Assembly: GCF_035046505.1 (NCBI RefSeq)
Contig: NC_089823.1
Span: 7,624,645-7,688,644 of the forward strand
Reading direction: 5' to 3'
Length of the DNA stretch: 64,000 nt
Source of the DNA: Tiliqua scincoides
Lineage: Eukaryota; Chordata; Lepidosauria; Squamata; Scincidae
Shown piece after piece: positions 21,342-31,535 of the stretch. The notes under the pieces were generated by a model. The model saw only the letters and a program-made list of their open reading frames with translations, was not told the DNA's origin and did not search any database. The position numbers and the translations under genes are program-made. Every line of letters starts with the position of its first letter. Position 1 is the stretch's first letter.

Positions 21342-22379
21342 TTATATGACTGTTATTTTATCATGAGTTGTGGCTGCCATGAAGATTCTTTAATGGGTCA
21401 GAAGACAGGGGCTCCAGGGATTTTAATAAATAAATGTATACATGGCCTCACGTTCTGGCTGGAAAAAGTGATTCTTGTGGCTGCCACCAGTAGTGATAAT
21501 ATCAGTAATAGAGCAGGGCAATCAGGCTACCAATGTCCCTGTTCCCTGCCACTCTAGGCAACTGGCTATTCTCCACAAATGCCACAGGCAGACTGGAGAC
21601 GGCCCATTTCAGTGTCACAACTTCACAGGCTCCCCAACAATGCACTCAACAAATTCTTAACCAACGTATGGAGAAATTGCTCAGTAGAAAGGGTGCCCTT
21701 AACTGGTCCCTGCCCCAGGCGTCTTCCATGACCTCTGCTCCCGCCCCCTCCCTTCAAATGGAAAAACATGTTTGGGTCATCCATTCCCCTTCTACTGCTG
21801 TTTCATTTAATTGTCTTGAAGGAATGCCTCATTGATCTCATGTTTCCCAGACACATGTCTTCCTTGAGACGCAGCAGGGAATAAAGCAGAAGGGCAGGCC
21901 TGGTTCAGGGATATGAAAGAGCAAATCTACAAAGATTGATTAAATGGAAACGAAGAGCTCCCCTTAATTGGTGATTGCTAAAGTCGTTTGCCCAGTAATT
22001 GGCGAAAGCAGGAAGAGCCTTTGCAATGTGTATCTGCTTCGGGGCTAAAAAAAGAAGAAAAAAATAAACTCATAAATCCCACTGCATTGTTAATTGTTAA
22101 TTTGTGTGTGTGTGTGCGTGTGCGTGTGTGTGTGTTGTGACTTGCTGCTTTTCATGAATTCTCTAGCAGAATATTTGCAAAGTAAAATTAGATCAGTGAT
22201 TAACTAAATCCAAATACAACAAAAACAGACTGCAAAGAATTATTGCCTTCTTACAAATGTTGATGTTTTGTAATCTGGGAAGGGGTCAGTGCTGCAAGCA
22301 ACTCTCTCAAAAGCAATGCAGTAATCACGCAGGAAGGCTGGGCGGGGGGGGGCTATAGGGGATTGGTACTCCCAGTGAC
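21342..22379. other. Single-copy sequence with (TG)n
   Basis: A TG/CG microsatellite lies at 22103-22136. Open frames at 21255-21835 overlap one another in different registers and show no domain. Confidence 0.4.
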
Positions 22380-22601
22380 CAGTGGCATAACTAGAGGGGG
22401 TGCAGAGAACTAATTTTGCAGGGAGCCTCACTGTGGCATGCAAGCGGCCCCTCTCCCTCCCCTTCGGAACCATTTTGAAGGGTGGGAGCAAAAGGGAGGC
22501 GAATGCCTGGCTCTGAAGGAATGGGGGAGTGGCTACTTGCACCCCACGGTGAGGCTCCCTGCAAAACTTAGTGCTTTGCACCCCCTCTAGCTATGCCACT
22601 G
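22380..22601. mobile_element. Family C hAT-like miniature, complete
   Basis: This is the best-preserved copy: CAGTGGCATAACTAGAGG ... CCTCTAGCTATGCCACTG, 222 bp, with a perfect 8-bp duplication, CCAGTGAC, at 22372-22379 and 22602-22609. The arms can be paired for about 90 bp on each side. Confidence 0.95.
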
Positions 22602-23147
22602 CCAGTGACATTCTGTGCCCCTCCCCAAATGTTTAGTTTCTCTTAAAATTTTTTGAAGGCTCCACCTATCCCCCCTCCCATGCACAAAACTCAGACCAGT
22701 AGTAGAATGAGTAGTAGAATGTAGTAGAATGAGGTGGAAGTGCTGATCACACCACTTCAGGCTGCAAGGAGAAAATACCATTTTTGAACCTTCCTTTCAG
22801 TAAAAGCCCCCTGCAAGCAAAACACCAGCCCCTCGGAAAGAAAGGAGCTTCCCACTGCTGTTCTTCATGGGAATCCCTTCCTGTGCCTGCAGTGATGTGG
22901 CTGTGCGCTCAGGAGGAGCTGGACTGTCCCCTAAATTTCAAGTCCTTCTACTGAAGAAGATATAATGGAAAATACTCTGGTGCCAACTGCTCGGGAAGGA
23001 GTAAGCCTGCATCCACCTTCCATTATTGTGGCCAATGAATACAAAGGCATTGGAAAGATAGGCAAGCCCTTGAAGTCGAGCACTTATTTTTAAAAAGATG
23101 TAATTTTTAATTAAAGTTATTTAATACAATAAGGGCACAATCCTAAC
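22602..23147. other. Single-copy sequence
   Basis: Contains a short GTAGTAGAATGA tandem repeat near 22699-22732. No gene was recognised. Confidence 0.4.
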
Positions 23148-23300
23148 CCACTTTCCAGCACCAAGGGAAGGGCAATGCAGTGCTGAGGTAAGGGAACAAA
23201 GATTCCCTTGTAGGAGGCCTCCGTGACTGCCAGCCAACTGCAGGACTGACCCATTGGCACAGCTGTGTCAGTACAGGAAAGTTAGGATTTGGAATGGTTA
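23148..23300. repeat. Family L GC-rich repeat
   Basis: CACAATCCTAACCCACTTTCC at the left and GGAAAGTTAGGATTTGG at the right mirror each other. The same mirrored CAATCCTAAC/GTTAGGATTG ends recur at 31209, 39965, 50839 and 54286. The class is unknown; the inverted ends suggest a miniature DNA transposon. Confidence 0.5.
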
Positions 23301-23330
23301 TTCCAAATGGTTAGGATTTGGAATGAGCAC

Positions 23331-23658
23331 TTTTTAGAATGAGAATCTGTCAGGACCCACCAGAAGTGATGTCATGACTGGAAGTGACGTCATCAAGCAG
23401 GGAACTTTTTAACAATCCTAGGCTGTAATCCTACCAACACTTACCCAGGAGTAAATTCCATTGACTACATTGTTAAAAGCGTATACATAGTAGCTTGTTA
23501 ATAGTACAGATGAATCACATTTCCCCAAATGCAGTCACATACCAGGGTAGCATCGAGTCTGATATATTGAAAATAAAATATTGAAATGAATGGGGACCCA
23601 CCTGATTTTGGCTCGTGACCCACCTAGTGGGTTCCGGCCCACAATCTGAGAAACACTG
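23331..23658 (-). mobile_element. Family B hAT miniature, left end truncated
   Basis: GAATGAGAATCTGTCAGGACCC ... ACAATCTGAGAAACACTG. The first ~40 bp of the terminus is missing. It contains the perfect palindrome TGACGTCA (23385-23392), which equals a CRE/CREB consensus and lies in the family's mirrored GTGATGTCATGAC segment. A fully bounded sister copy is at 52373-52725. Confidence 0.8.
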
Positions 23659-24313
23659 ATAGGGGATTGGGCCTAAAAGTTTGCCACACTGAGGTTGCAA
23701 ATATGCAGTGTCAGCTTTTACACTTTGCAACAAGCTGGTTTTTATTACTGTACATCTGGGGAGACTTTGCATATAATTTGAACTGGCTTTAAGAAAAAAT
23801 GATATACCATCAATAAATGAACACCCCTGAACTGTGGTCTGTTCGTACACCTCATTAAGTTTTAAGACTGGTGACTCCTTATTCAGAAATAATTGAGTTT
23901 ATACTCCAGAGATATTACAAGGTGTTTTTTTTAATGGGATCCGGATTATAAACTCTTGTTCTTGAGCCTAATGACTCCTTATATGGAGGATCAGATGGCT
24001 TTGTGGAAAGACTGAGATTGGACATGTTCACAGATCTTCTGCCTCTCCTACACTGTAACAACATGGAAGTCAGTGCTGGGAAAACAAAACACAAGAAGAA
24101 ATATCTGCAATAAGAATTTGGCCATTGCCACAACAAGCCCTTATCTGTACTTTTTGGCCTCCTGTACCACCTACTGTTGTTTCTCACCCATAAGTCATTT
24201 TTCCATGTGGAAAACAAGGTCCAAGAGCTCAAGTCTCCACAGGAGAAGGAACAGGGGTGACAGTGACATTGCAAAGGTGCACATGTGCCCCCTCTAAGTG
24301 TTGAAGTCATGCT
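23659..24313. other. Single-copy sequence
   Basis: No gene or known repeat was recognised. The 23915-24310 minus-strand frame (131 codons) has no domain I can name. Confidence 0.35.
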
Positions 24314-25012
24314 ACGGTGACATTGAGGTTAGATTATTGTAACGCGCTTTATGTGGGGCTGCCCCGAAGACAGCTCGGAAACTGCAATTAGTGCAGAATG
24401 CAGCGGCCCATGTGGTCACTGGAGCTAGCCGGTTTGACTCTGTCAGCCCGCTTCTCCGGTGGCTACATTGGCTGCCCATTTGTTTCTGGGCCCAATTCAA
24501 GGTGCTGGTTTTGACCTTTAAAGCCCTATACTGCTCTGGGCCAGGGTATCTTAGAGACTGCCTACTTTTGCACAATCTGGCTCGTCCGCTTAGGTCATCA
24601 GAGAAGGCCTTTTTACAAGTGCCACCGCCTAGGGAGGTACGTGGGGCGGCGGCAAGAAATAGGGCCTTCTCAGTAGTGGCACCGACGTTATGGAACTCTC
24701 TTCCTGTTGACTTGAGAATGGCTCCCTCTCTTGAGACTTTTCGGCGAGGCCTGAAGACCCTTCTGTTTAAACAAGCCTTCTGAGTTCATGGCCTTTTCAA
24801 CATCTTTTAGTATTTTTTACAGGCCTGATTCCTCTATGATCTGCTGCTTTATGCTCTTTTTATCTGACTACTGTTTTTATGGTATCTGTTAATGTGTTTT
24901 AAATATGTTTTTTATCTGTTGGTTAAATTATGTTTTTAATCTGTTTTTAACATGTTGTAAGCTGCCCTGGGTCCCTTTTAGGAAGAAGGGCGGGATATAA
25001 ATAAAGTTTATT

Positions 25013-25078
<66 letters not shown>
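24314..25078 (+). mobile_element. L2 LINE 3' end
   Basis: From 24391 it encodes MQNAAAHVVTGASRFDSVSP, then LHWLPICFWAQFKVLVLTFKA and a frame that stays open to LFKQAF at 24780. This is the C-terminus of the L2 reverse transcriptase. The 3' UTR has the L2 GCTGCCCTGGGTCCC block, GGGCGGGATATAAATAAAG and a TTATT/ATT tail at 25009-25078. It is better preserved than the 3280 copy. Confidence 0.9.
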
Positions 25079-25114
25079 GAAAGTCTGCCCCCGCTCGCTA
25101 TGCCACTGTCTCTA

Positions 25115-25320
25115 CCACTGGCGGAAGGGGGGCAAAACACTAAGTTTCATCAGGCGCCTGGCCACTGGTGTAAAACAGCCCCTTCTCCTTGCCTTCAGAG
25201 CCAGTCACAACTGAAAAAGCAAAACCTTTTCAGTTGTGCCTGGCTCTGAAGGTGAGGAGGGGTGGGGCACTTGACACCAGTGGCCTGGCTCCTGAAGAAA
25301 CTTAGCATTCTCCTCCTCTT
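25115..25320. mobile_element. Family C-like palindrome, divergent
   Basis: CCACTGGCGGAAGGGGGGCA with CAAAACACTAAGTTT at the left is mirrored by GAAACTTAGCATTC at the right. The centre GTCACAACTGAAAAAGC/CCTTTTCAGTTGTG is itself a hairpin. The whole is a 200-bp inverted repeat of the same build as family C. Confidence 0.55.
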
Positions 25321-26203
25321 CAGGAATGCCAGAGGTCTGCCACAGTTTGCCACAGCCTGCCACAGACCTCTCTTCCTCCTCCAACCAAGCTGTTCCAGGG
25401 AAAAGGCATGAACACATTTAGGCTGAAGGCAGGATGGAGCTCAGTTCCTCCACAGCTTGGCCAGGGAGAGTCCTCCACCTGCTGAAGAAGCTGCTTGAGA
25501 ATGACAACCTTTGTCTCTTTTGCTTTTAACATGGGAAGCCCAAGCAGAAGTTGCACAAATTCTCGACACAGACATGATGTGCCCTTGATCACTAGCTTGG
25601 AAAATGGGGGTTGACTTTGAAAGTGATTCTTTTCTATCCCCTTTGGCTGTGAGCGTGACACTCTGCATGCCGGCAATTCTGTGTTTGTTTAGGATGTGCT
25701 GTGTTTTGCAAGCTGTTAACACAAGTCAGCATTTCTTGAAGAGTGATGCATGCAGTATTTTAAACTCTGCCTCTCATGCTCTCTAAGCAGAGGATGATTA
25801 CTTCTGTAAATTGCCTTCTGTGTCTCCATGTGTTTTTCTTGCTGCAGGCAAGAGATACTTTGAAGGTTTCTTGAGAACCCAGTAAAACTGAATAATGCGT
25901 TGTCCTTCTTGGAGAATTAAGCACATGTGGTTTTTGCCATTGTTAATGTAAACCCTCCATTAAATCATCCAGTTCCATGTACGTAGGTCTTTTTCTTACA
26001 CTACTAGAGAGTTTTTAAAACCCAGACATCTCTACATTCATGTGCCACTGAATATGGTTTTCTGAGCATGGGTGTCTTGATTGCTATGAAGGGGTCTATC
26101 ACTATGGTGTTACCCAGTGTGTTAACTGATGGGGTCGAAGCTTTAACAAAAGACTGTTAACACTCCTCAATAGCTGCGCAACTCTCTCCAGACTTGGCAA
26201 GGC
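25321..26203. other. Single-copy sequence
   Basis: No exon or repeat was recognised. The overlapping frames at 25205-25786 are uncharacterised. Confidence 0.4.
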
Positions 26204-26395
26204 TCATCGCTCAGCGGTAGAGCACATGCTATACATGTACGGCACATACTCTAGCTTTGATCTCCAGAATCTTCAGTAGGAAGGTTCGCAGCTAGCAGAG
26301 CTGGAAAATGGATGCTGCCAATGAGAGTAGATAGTATAGGCTGGACAGACTAATGGTCTCAGCATGGGTCACCTCTACATAACATAATACTAGCA
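26204..26395 (+). mobile_element. tRNA-derived SINE
   Basis: A tRNA-like head with box A GCTCAGCGGTAGAGCAC and a box B-like TTTGATCTCC is followed by a body with GCAGAGCTGGAAAATGGATG and GGACAGACTAATGGTCTC. It is diverged; the A box is near consensus. It is not a functional tRNA: no cloverleaf closes after the head. Confidence 0.7.
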
Positions 26396-27067
26396 GCTGG
26401 AATTTGGGAAGGTTTCAAACAGTTGGAGAAGGGGGTAGACAAATAGTTTGGAAACAGTTTGATTTTTTTTTTTTAGCTGCCGTCATAGATGGCTGAAGCC
26501 AGGGCCTCTGAGGGGAATTTTATCAGGGGGTACAAAGGGTTTTTTTTTTTGGGGGGGGGTCCTTTGGAGGGTACAAAGATTCTTTTGGGCCCTTTCCCAT
26601 CTCCATTGGATCATAATTTCATACAATCATTGGATCATAATTTCTATCAATCACAATATATAAAACTATGTGAGCTTACTCGAAATGTTGTGTATTATGG
26701 TGAGATCTGAAGCAGCAACTGCCACTAGTAAATAAGTGGCGGGGGTGGGGGGTGAGCAGAAAGGCAGGGAGGGGGCCAGGTGTGACAGAACTGGGTGGGG
26801 AGGGCGGAGAAAAGAGGGCAGGGAGCCAGAGGGTGGTTCCAGCAACAATGTCATGCACCGGATCCTATCACAGTGGTGTAGCTAATGATCATGTAGCCTG
26901 GTGCCAAGCTCAAAATGATGCCCCAGGAGTGATGTCACACCCGGGCTTTTGTCAAAGTGAGAATGGGGGAAACTTGCCCTCCTCTTTTCCCACCCATTTC
27001 TTCTCCTCGGACTTGTTTCAGCGAAAGGTGGCGCAGGTCCAAGGTGACCCAATGGGGTCAAGGAGCT
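26396..27067. other. G-rich single-copy sequence; possible hAT start at 26871
   Basis: Poly-T and poly-G runs lie at 26462-26475 and 26540-26560. At 26871 a CAGTGGTGTAGCTAATGATC string looks like a family C/D terminus, but no partner end was found. Confidence 0.35.
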
Positions 27068-27255
27068 TATGGGGGGCATAGCTAAGGGGGTGCAGAGGAA
27101 GCAATGGCACCAGGCAACAAGCTTTAGGGAGGCGACAACAACCGTGAGCTTGACACTATTGGCCAAAATTGTGAAAACCTTGGTATGCACAAATAATACC
27201 ATCATGTTATATATCATTGGAAAGGTTATTTAATGCTGAATGCAATGAAACAAAC
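27068..27255 (+). mobile_element. Family D fragment
   Basis: It holds ATAATACCATCATGTTATAT and GAATGCAATGAAACAAACC, interior blocks shared with 28221-28567, 53754-54081 and 56038-56270, after a GCATAGCTAAGGGGG start. The right half is missing where the LTR-like segment begins. Confidence 0.6.
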
Positions 27256-27284
27256 CCCGTTAGAGATAATTGGGCAAAACACAG

Positions 27285-27797
27285 AGATAGCAGAAGCGCA
27301 AACTGGCAGCTGCAGAGTGTGGTGCTCAGAGCACAGGGAAGGATGCCAAAAAAAGGAGGCAAGACCCAGGGAAGTACCAACACCAGAGTCTATTTACAGG
27401 TAGAAGGCAGTTCCAGAAATCAGCAAGCAGAGGCAGTCCAGCAAACAGTCCAAGTAGTCAGTAAATCAGGTATCCATCCAGCAGAGATTCATGCAGCAAC
27501 TCACTCCTACAACTCACCCAGTGGAGTGTGCTTGTTGGCCATTTATACTCCTGTCAGCCAATGGGAAAGGCCATGACCTCATCCCTGAGGAATGTCATTG
27601 CATCATCCTGGGTGGGGATTGCATTAGCTTTTCCCATCTCTCCTCTTCTGTGCAATGACTCAGCACTTTGCCCTGATTGGTCCTTGCCCCATTGTCTGAC
27701 AGGTATGCTTACATTTGCTTATACACAGCAGCAGTCAGGTAGGCCTGCCTTATCCAGCCACCAAATTGCCTTGCTGCATGGGGCACATACTGTAACA
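27285..27797 (-). mobile_element. Possible solo LTR (fossil)
   Basis: Read on the minus strand the segment starts TGTTACAGTATG, has ACCAATCAGG and CCATTGGCTG boxes, then a TATA-like AGTATAAATGG near 27546, followed by a GTAAATAG stretch near 27391. This order (TG start, CCAAT-type boxes, TATA, R-U5) suggests an LTR of roughly 500 bp. The far boundary and target duplication could not be fixed, and no coding region accompanies it. Confidence 0.42.
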
Positions 27798-28220
27798 GGA
27801 TTAGCTATGTAGTGTGGAACATTATTGAAAGGAAGTCATTGAAAGGAAGCTGGCCCATCCATGAGGCCACCTGATGCGAATTATATCGGTTGCAGGTTAT
27901 GAGGGGCCTGAGGACGTGGGGCATTCAGGGTGCCTTTCACTCCAATTTTGCTGCTGCTGCTACCACCTCCATCTCCCTCCAACCCACCACCGAGGGGAGC
28001 CGCAATGGTCTGCTTCCCATGTGCTTCACCAAGAAGCAGATAATTTCCTTCCTTACCATGTTCCTCATGCACTGTTGTCAAACCTGGAAGGGCAAGACAG
28101 CAGGTGTGCTCTCTGTGTAAATAAAACTGGAACTCCCACACTTCTAGGTTTGACAACATCATGTCAGGAGCATGGTAAGCATTTTAGTTTTTGTTGTAGT
28201 CCAAAGGCAGCAGACCCAAG
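27798..28220. other. Single-copy sequence
   Basis: No repeat shared elsewhere. Frames on both strands at 27874-28281 have no recognisable domain. Confidence 0.35.
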
Positions 28221-28567
28221 CAGTGGCTTCACTAGGGGGGTGCAGGCTGAACTAGGTGACGCACACGGGTGGTGGTGGTGACACGACTACTCACCAAAAA
28301 TTTTTAAATCTTGTATTTTATAATAATACCATCATGTTATATTTCAATTGTTGCGTAATTTCATGCAGAATGCAGTGAAACAAGTCACGTTGAAATATCT
28401 CTATTCTATCAAAAGTTATAGTAAAAAAACCAGTGGGGGTGGGGTGAAGCCACATCACCACGCCCACTGCTTGGGGCATTGCCCTGTCTACTGCGCATAA
28501 GCGTCCATCATAGGGGTGACACAATGGCCTCCTGCACCTGGTGAAGCAAATTCTAGTGACGCAACTG
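28221..28567 (+). mobile_element. Family D hAT-like miniature
   Basis: CAGTGGCTTCACTAGGG ... TTCTAGTGACGCAACTG, with the interior ATAATACCATCATGTTATAT and AACCAGTGGGGGTGGGG blocks. Flanks GACCCAAG / GACCCAGA agree at 6 of 8 positions. 347 bp, no coding capacity. Confidence 0.8.
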
Positions 28568-28719
28568 GACCCAGACAACCTGAGGCAGATTTCTGGGTCA
28601 GGTCACACCTGATTGAACTCCAAAGTCACGTGAGTCAGGATGGGGGAAATTCAAACAACAGAGTTTCAGAATTAAAGGTTTTCTATTCTTGAAAATTGCT
28701 CTGTAATAATTGATTATGA

Positions 28720-29500
28720 CCCACAAATAATTGACCCACAATGAGATCCAACAAGATCTCTTGTGTTGATCCAACAAGATCCAACAAGATGTTCTGGTCC
28801 AACAGAACTGACGGAACATACCAAGAAGCTGACGGAACATACCAAGATCCAGGTCTACAGAGCTTGCGTCCTGAGTACACTTCTGTACTGCAGCGAGTCA
28901 TGGACTCTTCGCTCACAACAGGAGAGGAAACTGAATGCATTCCACATGCGCTGCCTCCGACACATCCTCGGCATCACCTGGCAGGACAAAGTTCCAAACA
29001 ACACAGTCCTGGAACGAGCTGGAATCCCTAGCATGTATTCACTGCTGAAACAGAGACGCCTGCATTGGCTCGGTCATGTCGTGAGAATGGATGATGGCCA
29101 GATCCCAAAGGATCTCCTCTATGGAGAACTTGTGCAAGGAAAGCGCCCTACAGGTAGACCACAGCTGCGCTACAAGGACATCTGCAAGAGGGATCTGAAG
29201 GCCTTAGGAGTGGACCTCAACAAGTGGGAAACCCTGGCCTCTGAGCGGCCCGCTTGGAGGCAGGCTGTGCAGCATGGCCTTTCCCAGTTTGAAGAGACAC
29301 TTGGCCAACAGTCTGAGGCTAAGAGGCAAAGAAGGAAGGCCCATAGCCAGGGAGACAGACCAGGGACACACTACACTTGCTCCCAGTGTGGAAGGGATTG
29401 TCACTCCCGAATTGGCCTTTTCAGCCACACTAGATGCTGTGCCAGAACCACCATCCAGAGCGCGATACCATAGTCTTTCGAGACTGAAGGTTGCCAACAA
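28720..29500 (+). mobile_element. LINE with C-terminal zinc finger (5S-SINE partner), 5'-truncated
   Basis: A perfect 15-bp target duplication, AATAATTGATTATGA, lies at 28705-28719 and 29501-29515. The open frame 28763-29473 (236 codons) encodes the reverse-transcriptase C-terminus: KLNAFHMRCLRHILGITWQ, LKQRRLHWLGHVVRMDDG and GRPQLRYKDICKRDLKALG, then a zinc finger (CSQCGRDC ... SHTRCC). Stop near 29473. The 3' UTR is only ~27 nt and ends GACTGAAGGTTGCCAAC. The protein is not BovB, L2 or CR1; I cannot fix the clade (RTE-X, Nimb or a relative). The 5' end (28720-28815) is scrambled. Confidence 0.9.
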
Positions 29501-29587
29501 AATAATTGATTATGATTGGAAATTGATACAGAATGTGATGATTTAAAACCTTATCCAGCCATGCCAGCCAGGATTGGACTCCACCTT

Positions 29588-30044
29588 GTTTTGTTGTTGG
29601 CAACCTTCAGTCTCGAAAGACTCTGGTATCGCGCTCTGAAAGGTGGTTCTGGAACAGCGTCTAGTGTGGCTGAAAAAGCCAATTCGGAAGCAGCAATCGC
29701 TTCCACACTGGGAGCAAGTGCAGTCTGTCCCTGGTCTGTCTCCCTGGCTATGGGCCTTCCTTCTTTGCCTCTTAGCCTCAGACTGTTGGCCAAGTGTCTC
29801 TTCAAACTGGGAAAGGTCATGCTGCACAGCCTGCCTCCAAGCAGGCCGCTCAGAGGCCAGGGTTTCCCACTTGTTGAGGTCCACTCCTAAGGCCTTCAGA
29901 TCCCTCTTGCAGATGTCACCACCTTAGGCCTTGCACCTTAGACCACCTAAGGTCTAGACCACCTAAGGCCTTCAGATCCTTCTTGCAGATGTCACCACCT
30001 TAGACCTTGCACCTAAGACCTTAGACCACCACCTTGCAGATGTC
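29588..30044 (-). mobile_element. Same LINE, opposite orientation, scrambled 5' end
   Basis: The LINE 3' end lies at the left (GTTGGCAACCTTCAGTC) and reads to about 29905, encoding the zinc finger and upstream residues on the minus strand. From 29906 to 30044 it turns into repeats of AAGGCCTTCAGATCC and TTGCAGATGTCACC, pieces of its own sequence. A 10-bp target duplication, ACTCCACCTT, at 29578-29587 and 30045-30054 encloses the whole, including the scrambled part. It stands tail to tail with the 28720 copy, ~90 bp apart. Confidence 0.88.
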
Positions 30045-30054
30045 ACTCCACCTT

Positions 30055-30779
30055 AGGCCAATGCAAAAGCTATTCTCTGGAGAGGGGTGAGTGAGCTCAC
30101 CATGGACCATGATGACTTCACTCTCCCAAAAATCAAATCTGCAGCTGAAAACAGCCAGGCTTCTTCCTTTTCACTGGACCTCAGCAGTCCCTTCATCCAA
30201 GGTCAGATAAATGAACCAAGACTGTAGCTTTTGTCCATAAAGCCACTCAACCTTCTCTAAGATGACAAATTTTACGGAGCCCCTTTTATTGTTACTGATT
30301 CCTGTACAGTTCCACTCTGTTAAAAGAATCATAGGAGCTAAAATTATTAGGATTTGATGGGCTTGTTATTCACACCGTAAGCTCCTTAAAACCAAGTGAC
30401 ACATTTTTAAAGTGCAGCATAATCTTAATTGATTCCACTGTTTAAAATGTAAGGCAAAAAAGCCACCAGTCCCCACTTCCAGTGCTTCCTTTGGTGCTCT
30501 GCTCCTGGAACGACCGCCATAAGGAAATCCGCTTCCTGCAATGTGATTCCATGTGGCTGGGTACTGCATGTGAATGATGCTACCTTGTGGGCAAGGATGA
30601 TCTCCTGGAAATCCTACAGATCCAACTTTAGGATTGTGCATGGGGAAAAAAAAAACCCTTAGTTCATGTTGGAAGCCCGTTCATTTTTGTAATGTTCATT
30701 TGGAAATATTTGGGTCCTGCATCATTCACTTTGGGACCCATTCAGAGGTTCCCAATTTCCTTAAAAGAGCATCTATTCC
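30055..30779. other. Single-copy sequence
   Basis: No gene or known repeat was recognised. Confidence 0.4.
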
Positions 30780-30865
30780 AGCGATTTTCAGCTGGTGTGC
30801 CACAGGACACTGGTGTGCCACAAAAGGTCTGCAGGTGTGCCACAGGAATTTGGAGTGCAGCGGTT
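30780..30865 (+). mobile_element. Family I-like hAT fragment
   Basis: CAGCGATTTTCAGCTGGTGTG followed by three GGTGTGCCACA units resembles one end of the element at 32936-33165 (CAGCAGTTTTCAATC, GTGCCACAGAAC). Confidence 0.5.
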
Positions 30866-30958
30866 TGAGCTAGGAGCCTATTTGAGCTAGGATGGAACCA
30901 TCAAGTCAAGATGGTAGGATAAGGTCTGAAAAATGCAAAAGGTCAATATTATCTAGAG

Positions 30959-31138
30959 CAGTGGTTCCCAAACTTTTTAGTGCTGTGACCCAACTAGTCT
31001 CTGCCGTGGGTCACAACACGATGCCCCGTGTCGCACTGCAATGCCTTCTTTGGATTGCAGCACTACTGGGATCATCATATCACAGCCCAGCACATAAGTT
31101 TGTGCTCCACCATGTGCCCCACAGTTTGAGAAAAGCTG
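30959..31138. mobile_element. Family H hAT miniature
   Basis: It starts CAGTGGTTCCCAAAC and ends CAGTTTGAGAAAAGCTG, with GCTGTGACCCA / TGGGTCACAAC arms. Flanks ATCTAGAG / ATGTAGTT match at 5 of 8 positions, and both keep TA at positions 4-5. 180 bp. Confidence 0.65.
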
Positions 31139-31208
31139 ATGTAGTTAAATTCTGAGAGGAAACTGCCTCAATGCCACACTTCCTGAATTACAAGTTGTAT
31201 CCATTAAC

Positions 31209-31372
31209 AGCCCAATCCTAACCAACCAACCAACCAACCAACCAATCCTAACCAATCCCAACCAGTACCAATGCAACAGTACCAATGGAGCACACACTAC
31301 ATTCTCTGGTGGTGGGGGTAATAACAGAGGTTGCATTGGTGCTGGAAAGTTGGGTTAGGTTTGGGCTATAAT
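31209..31372. repeat. Family L repeat with (ACCA)n
   Basis: AGCCCAATCCTAACC at the left is mirrored by GGTTAGGTTTGGGCT at the right. An expanded ACCA tetranucleotide run (31219-31245) lies inside the left arm. The inner arms AGTACCAATGCAAC / GTTGCATTGGTGC also mirror. Confidence 0.7.
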
Positions 31373-31535
31373 TCCGGAAACTTAGTGGTGAACTATAGTT
31401 AATTTGCAGTGAGGAAATGCATTCTGGTCATGGTCAGAGGTACTCCTTTTAAAATTATTGATGCATTTTGTTTTCCTAGACTAGCCATGAATGCAATGAA
31501 GGAAGATTCTAAGACTGAGCACACACATCCCAAAC

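Noticed and set aside
26204-26280. tRNA gene
   Set aside because: Box A and a weak box B are present, but no closing acceptor stem; the head continues into a SINE body.
28763-29473. Zinc-finger host gene
   Set aside because: The zinc finger is the C-terminus of a LINE protein. The same reading appears in five other copies, each at a truncated LINE 3' end.
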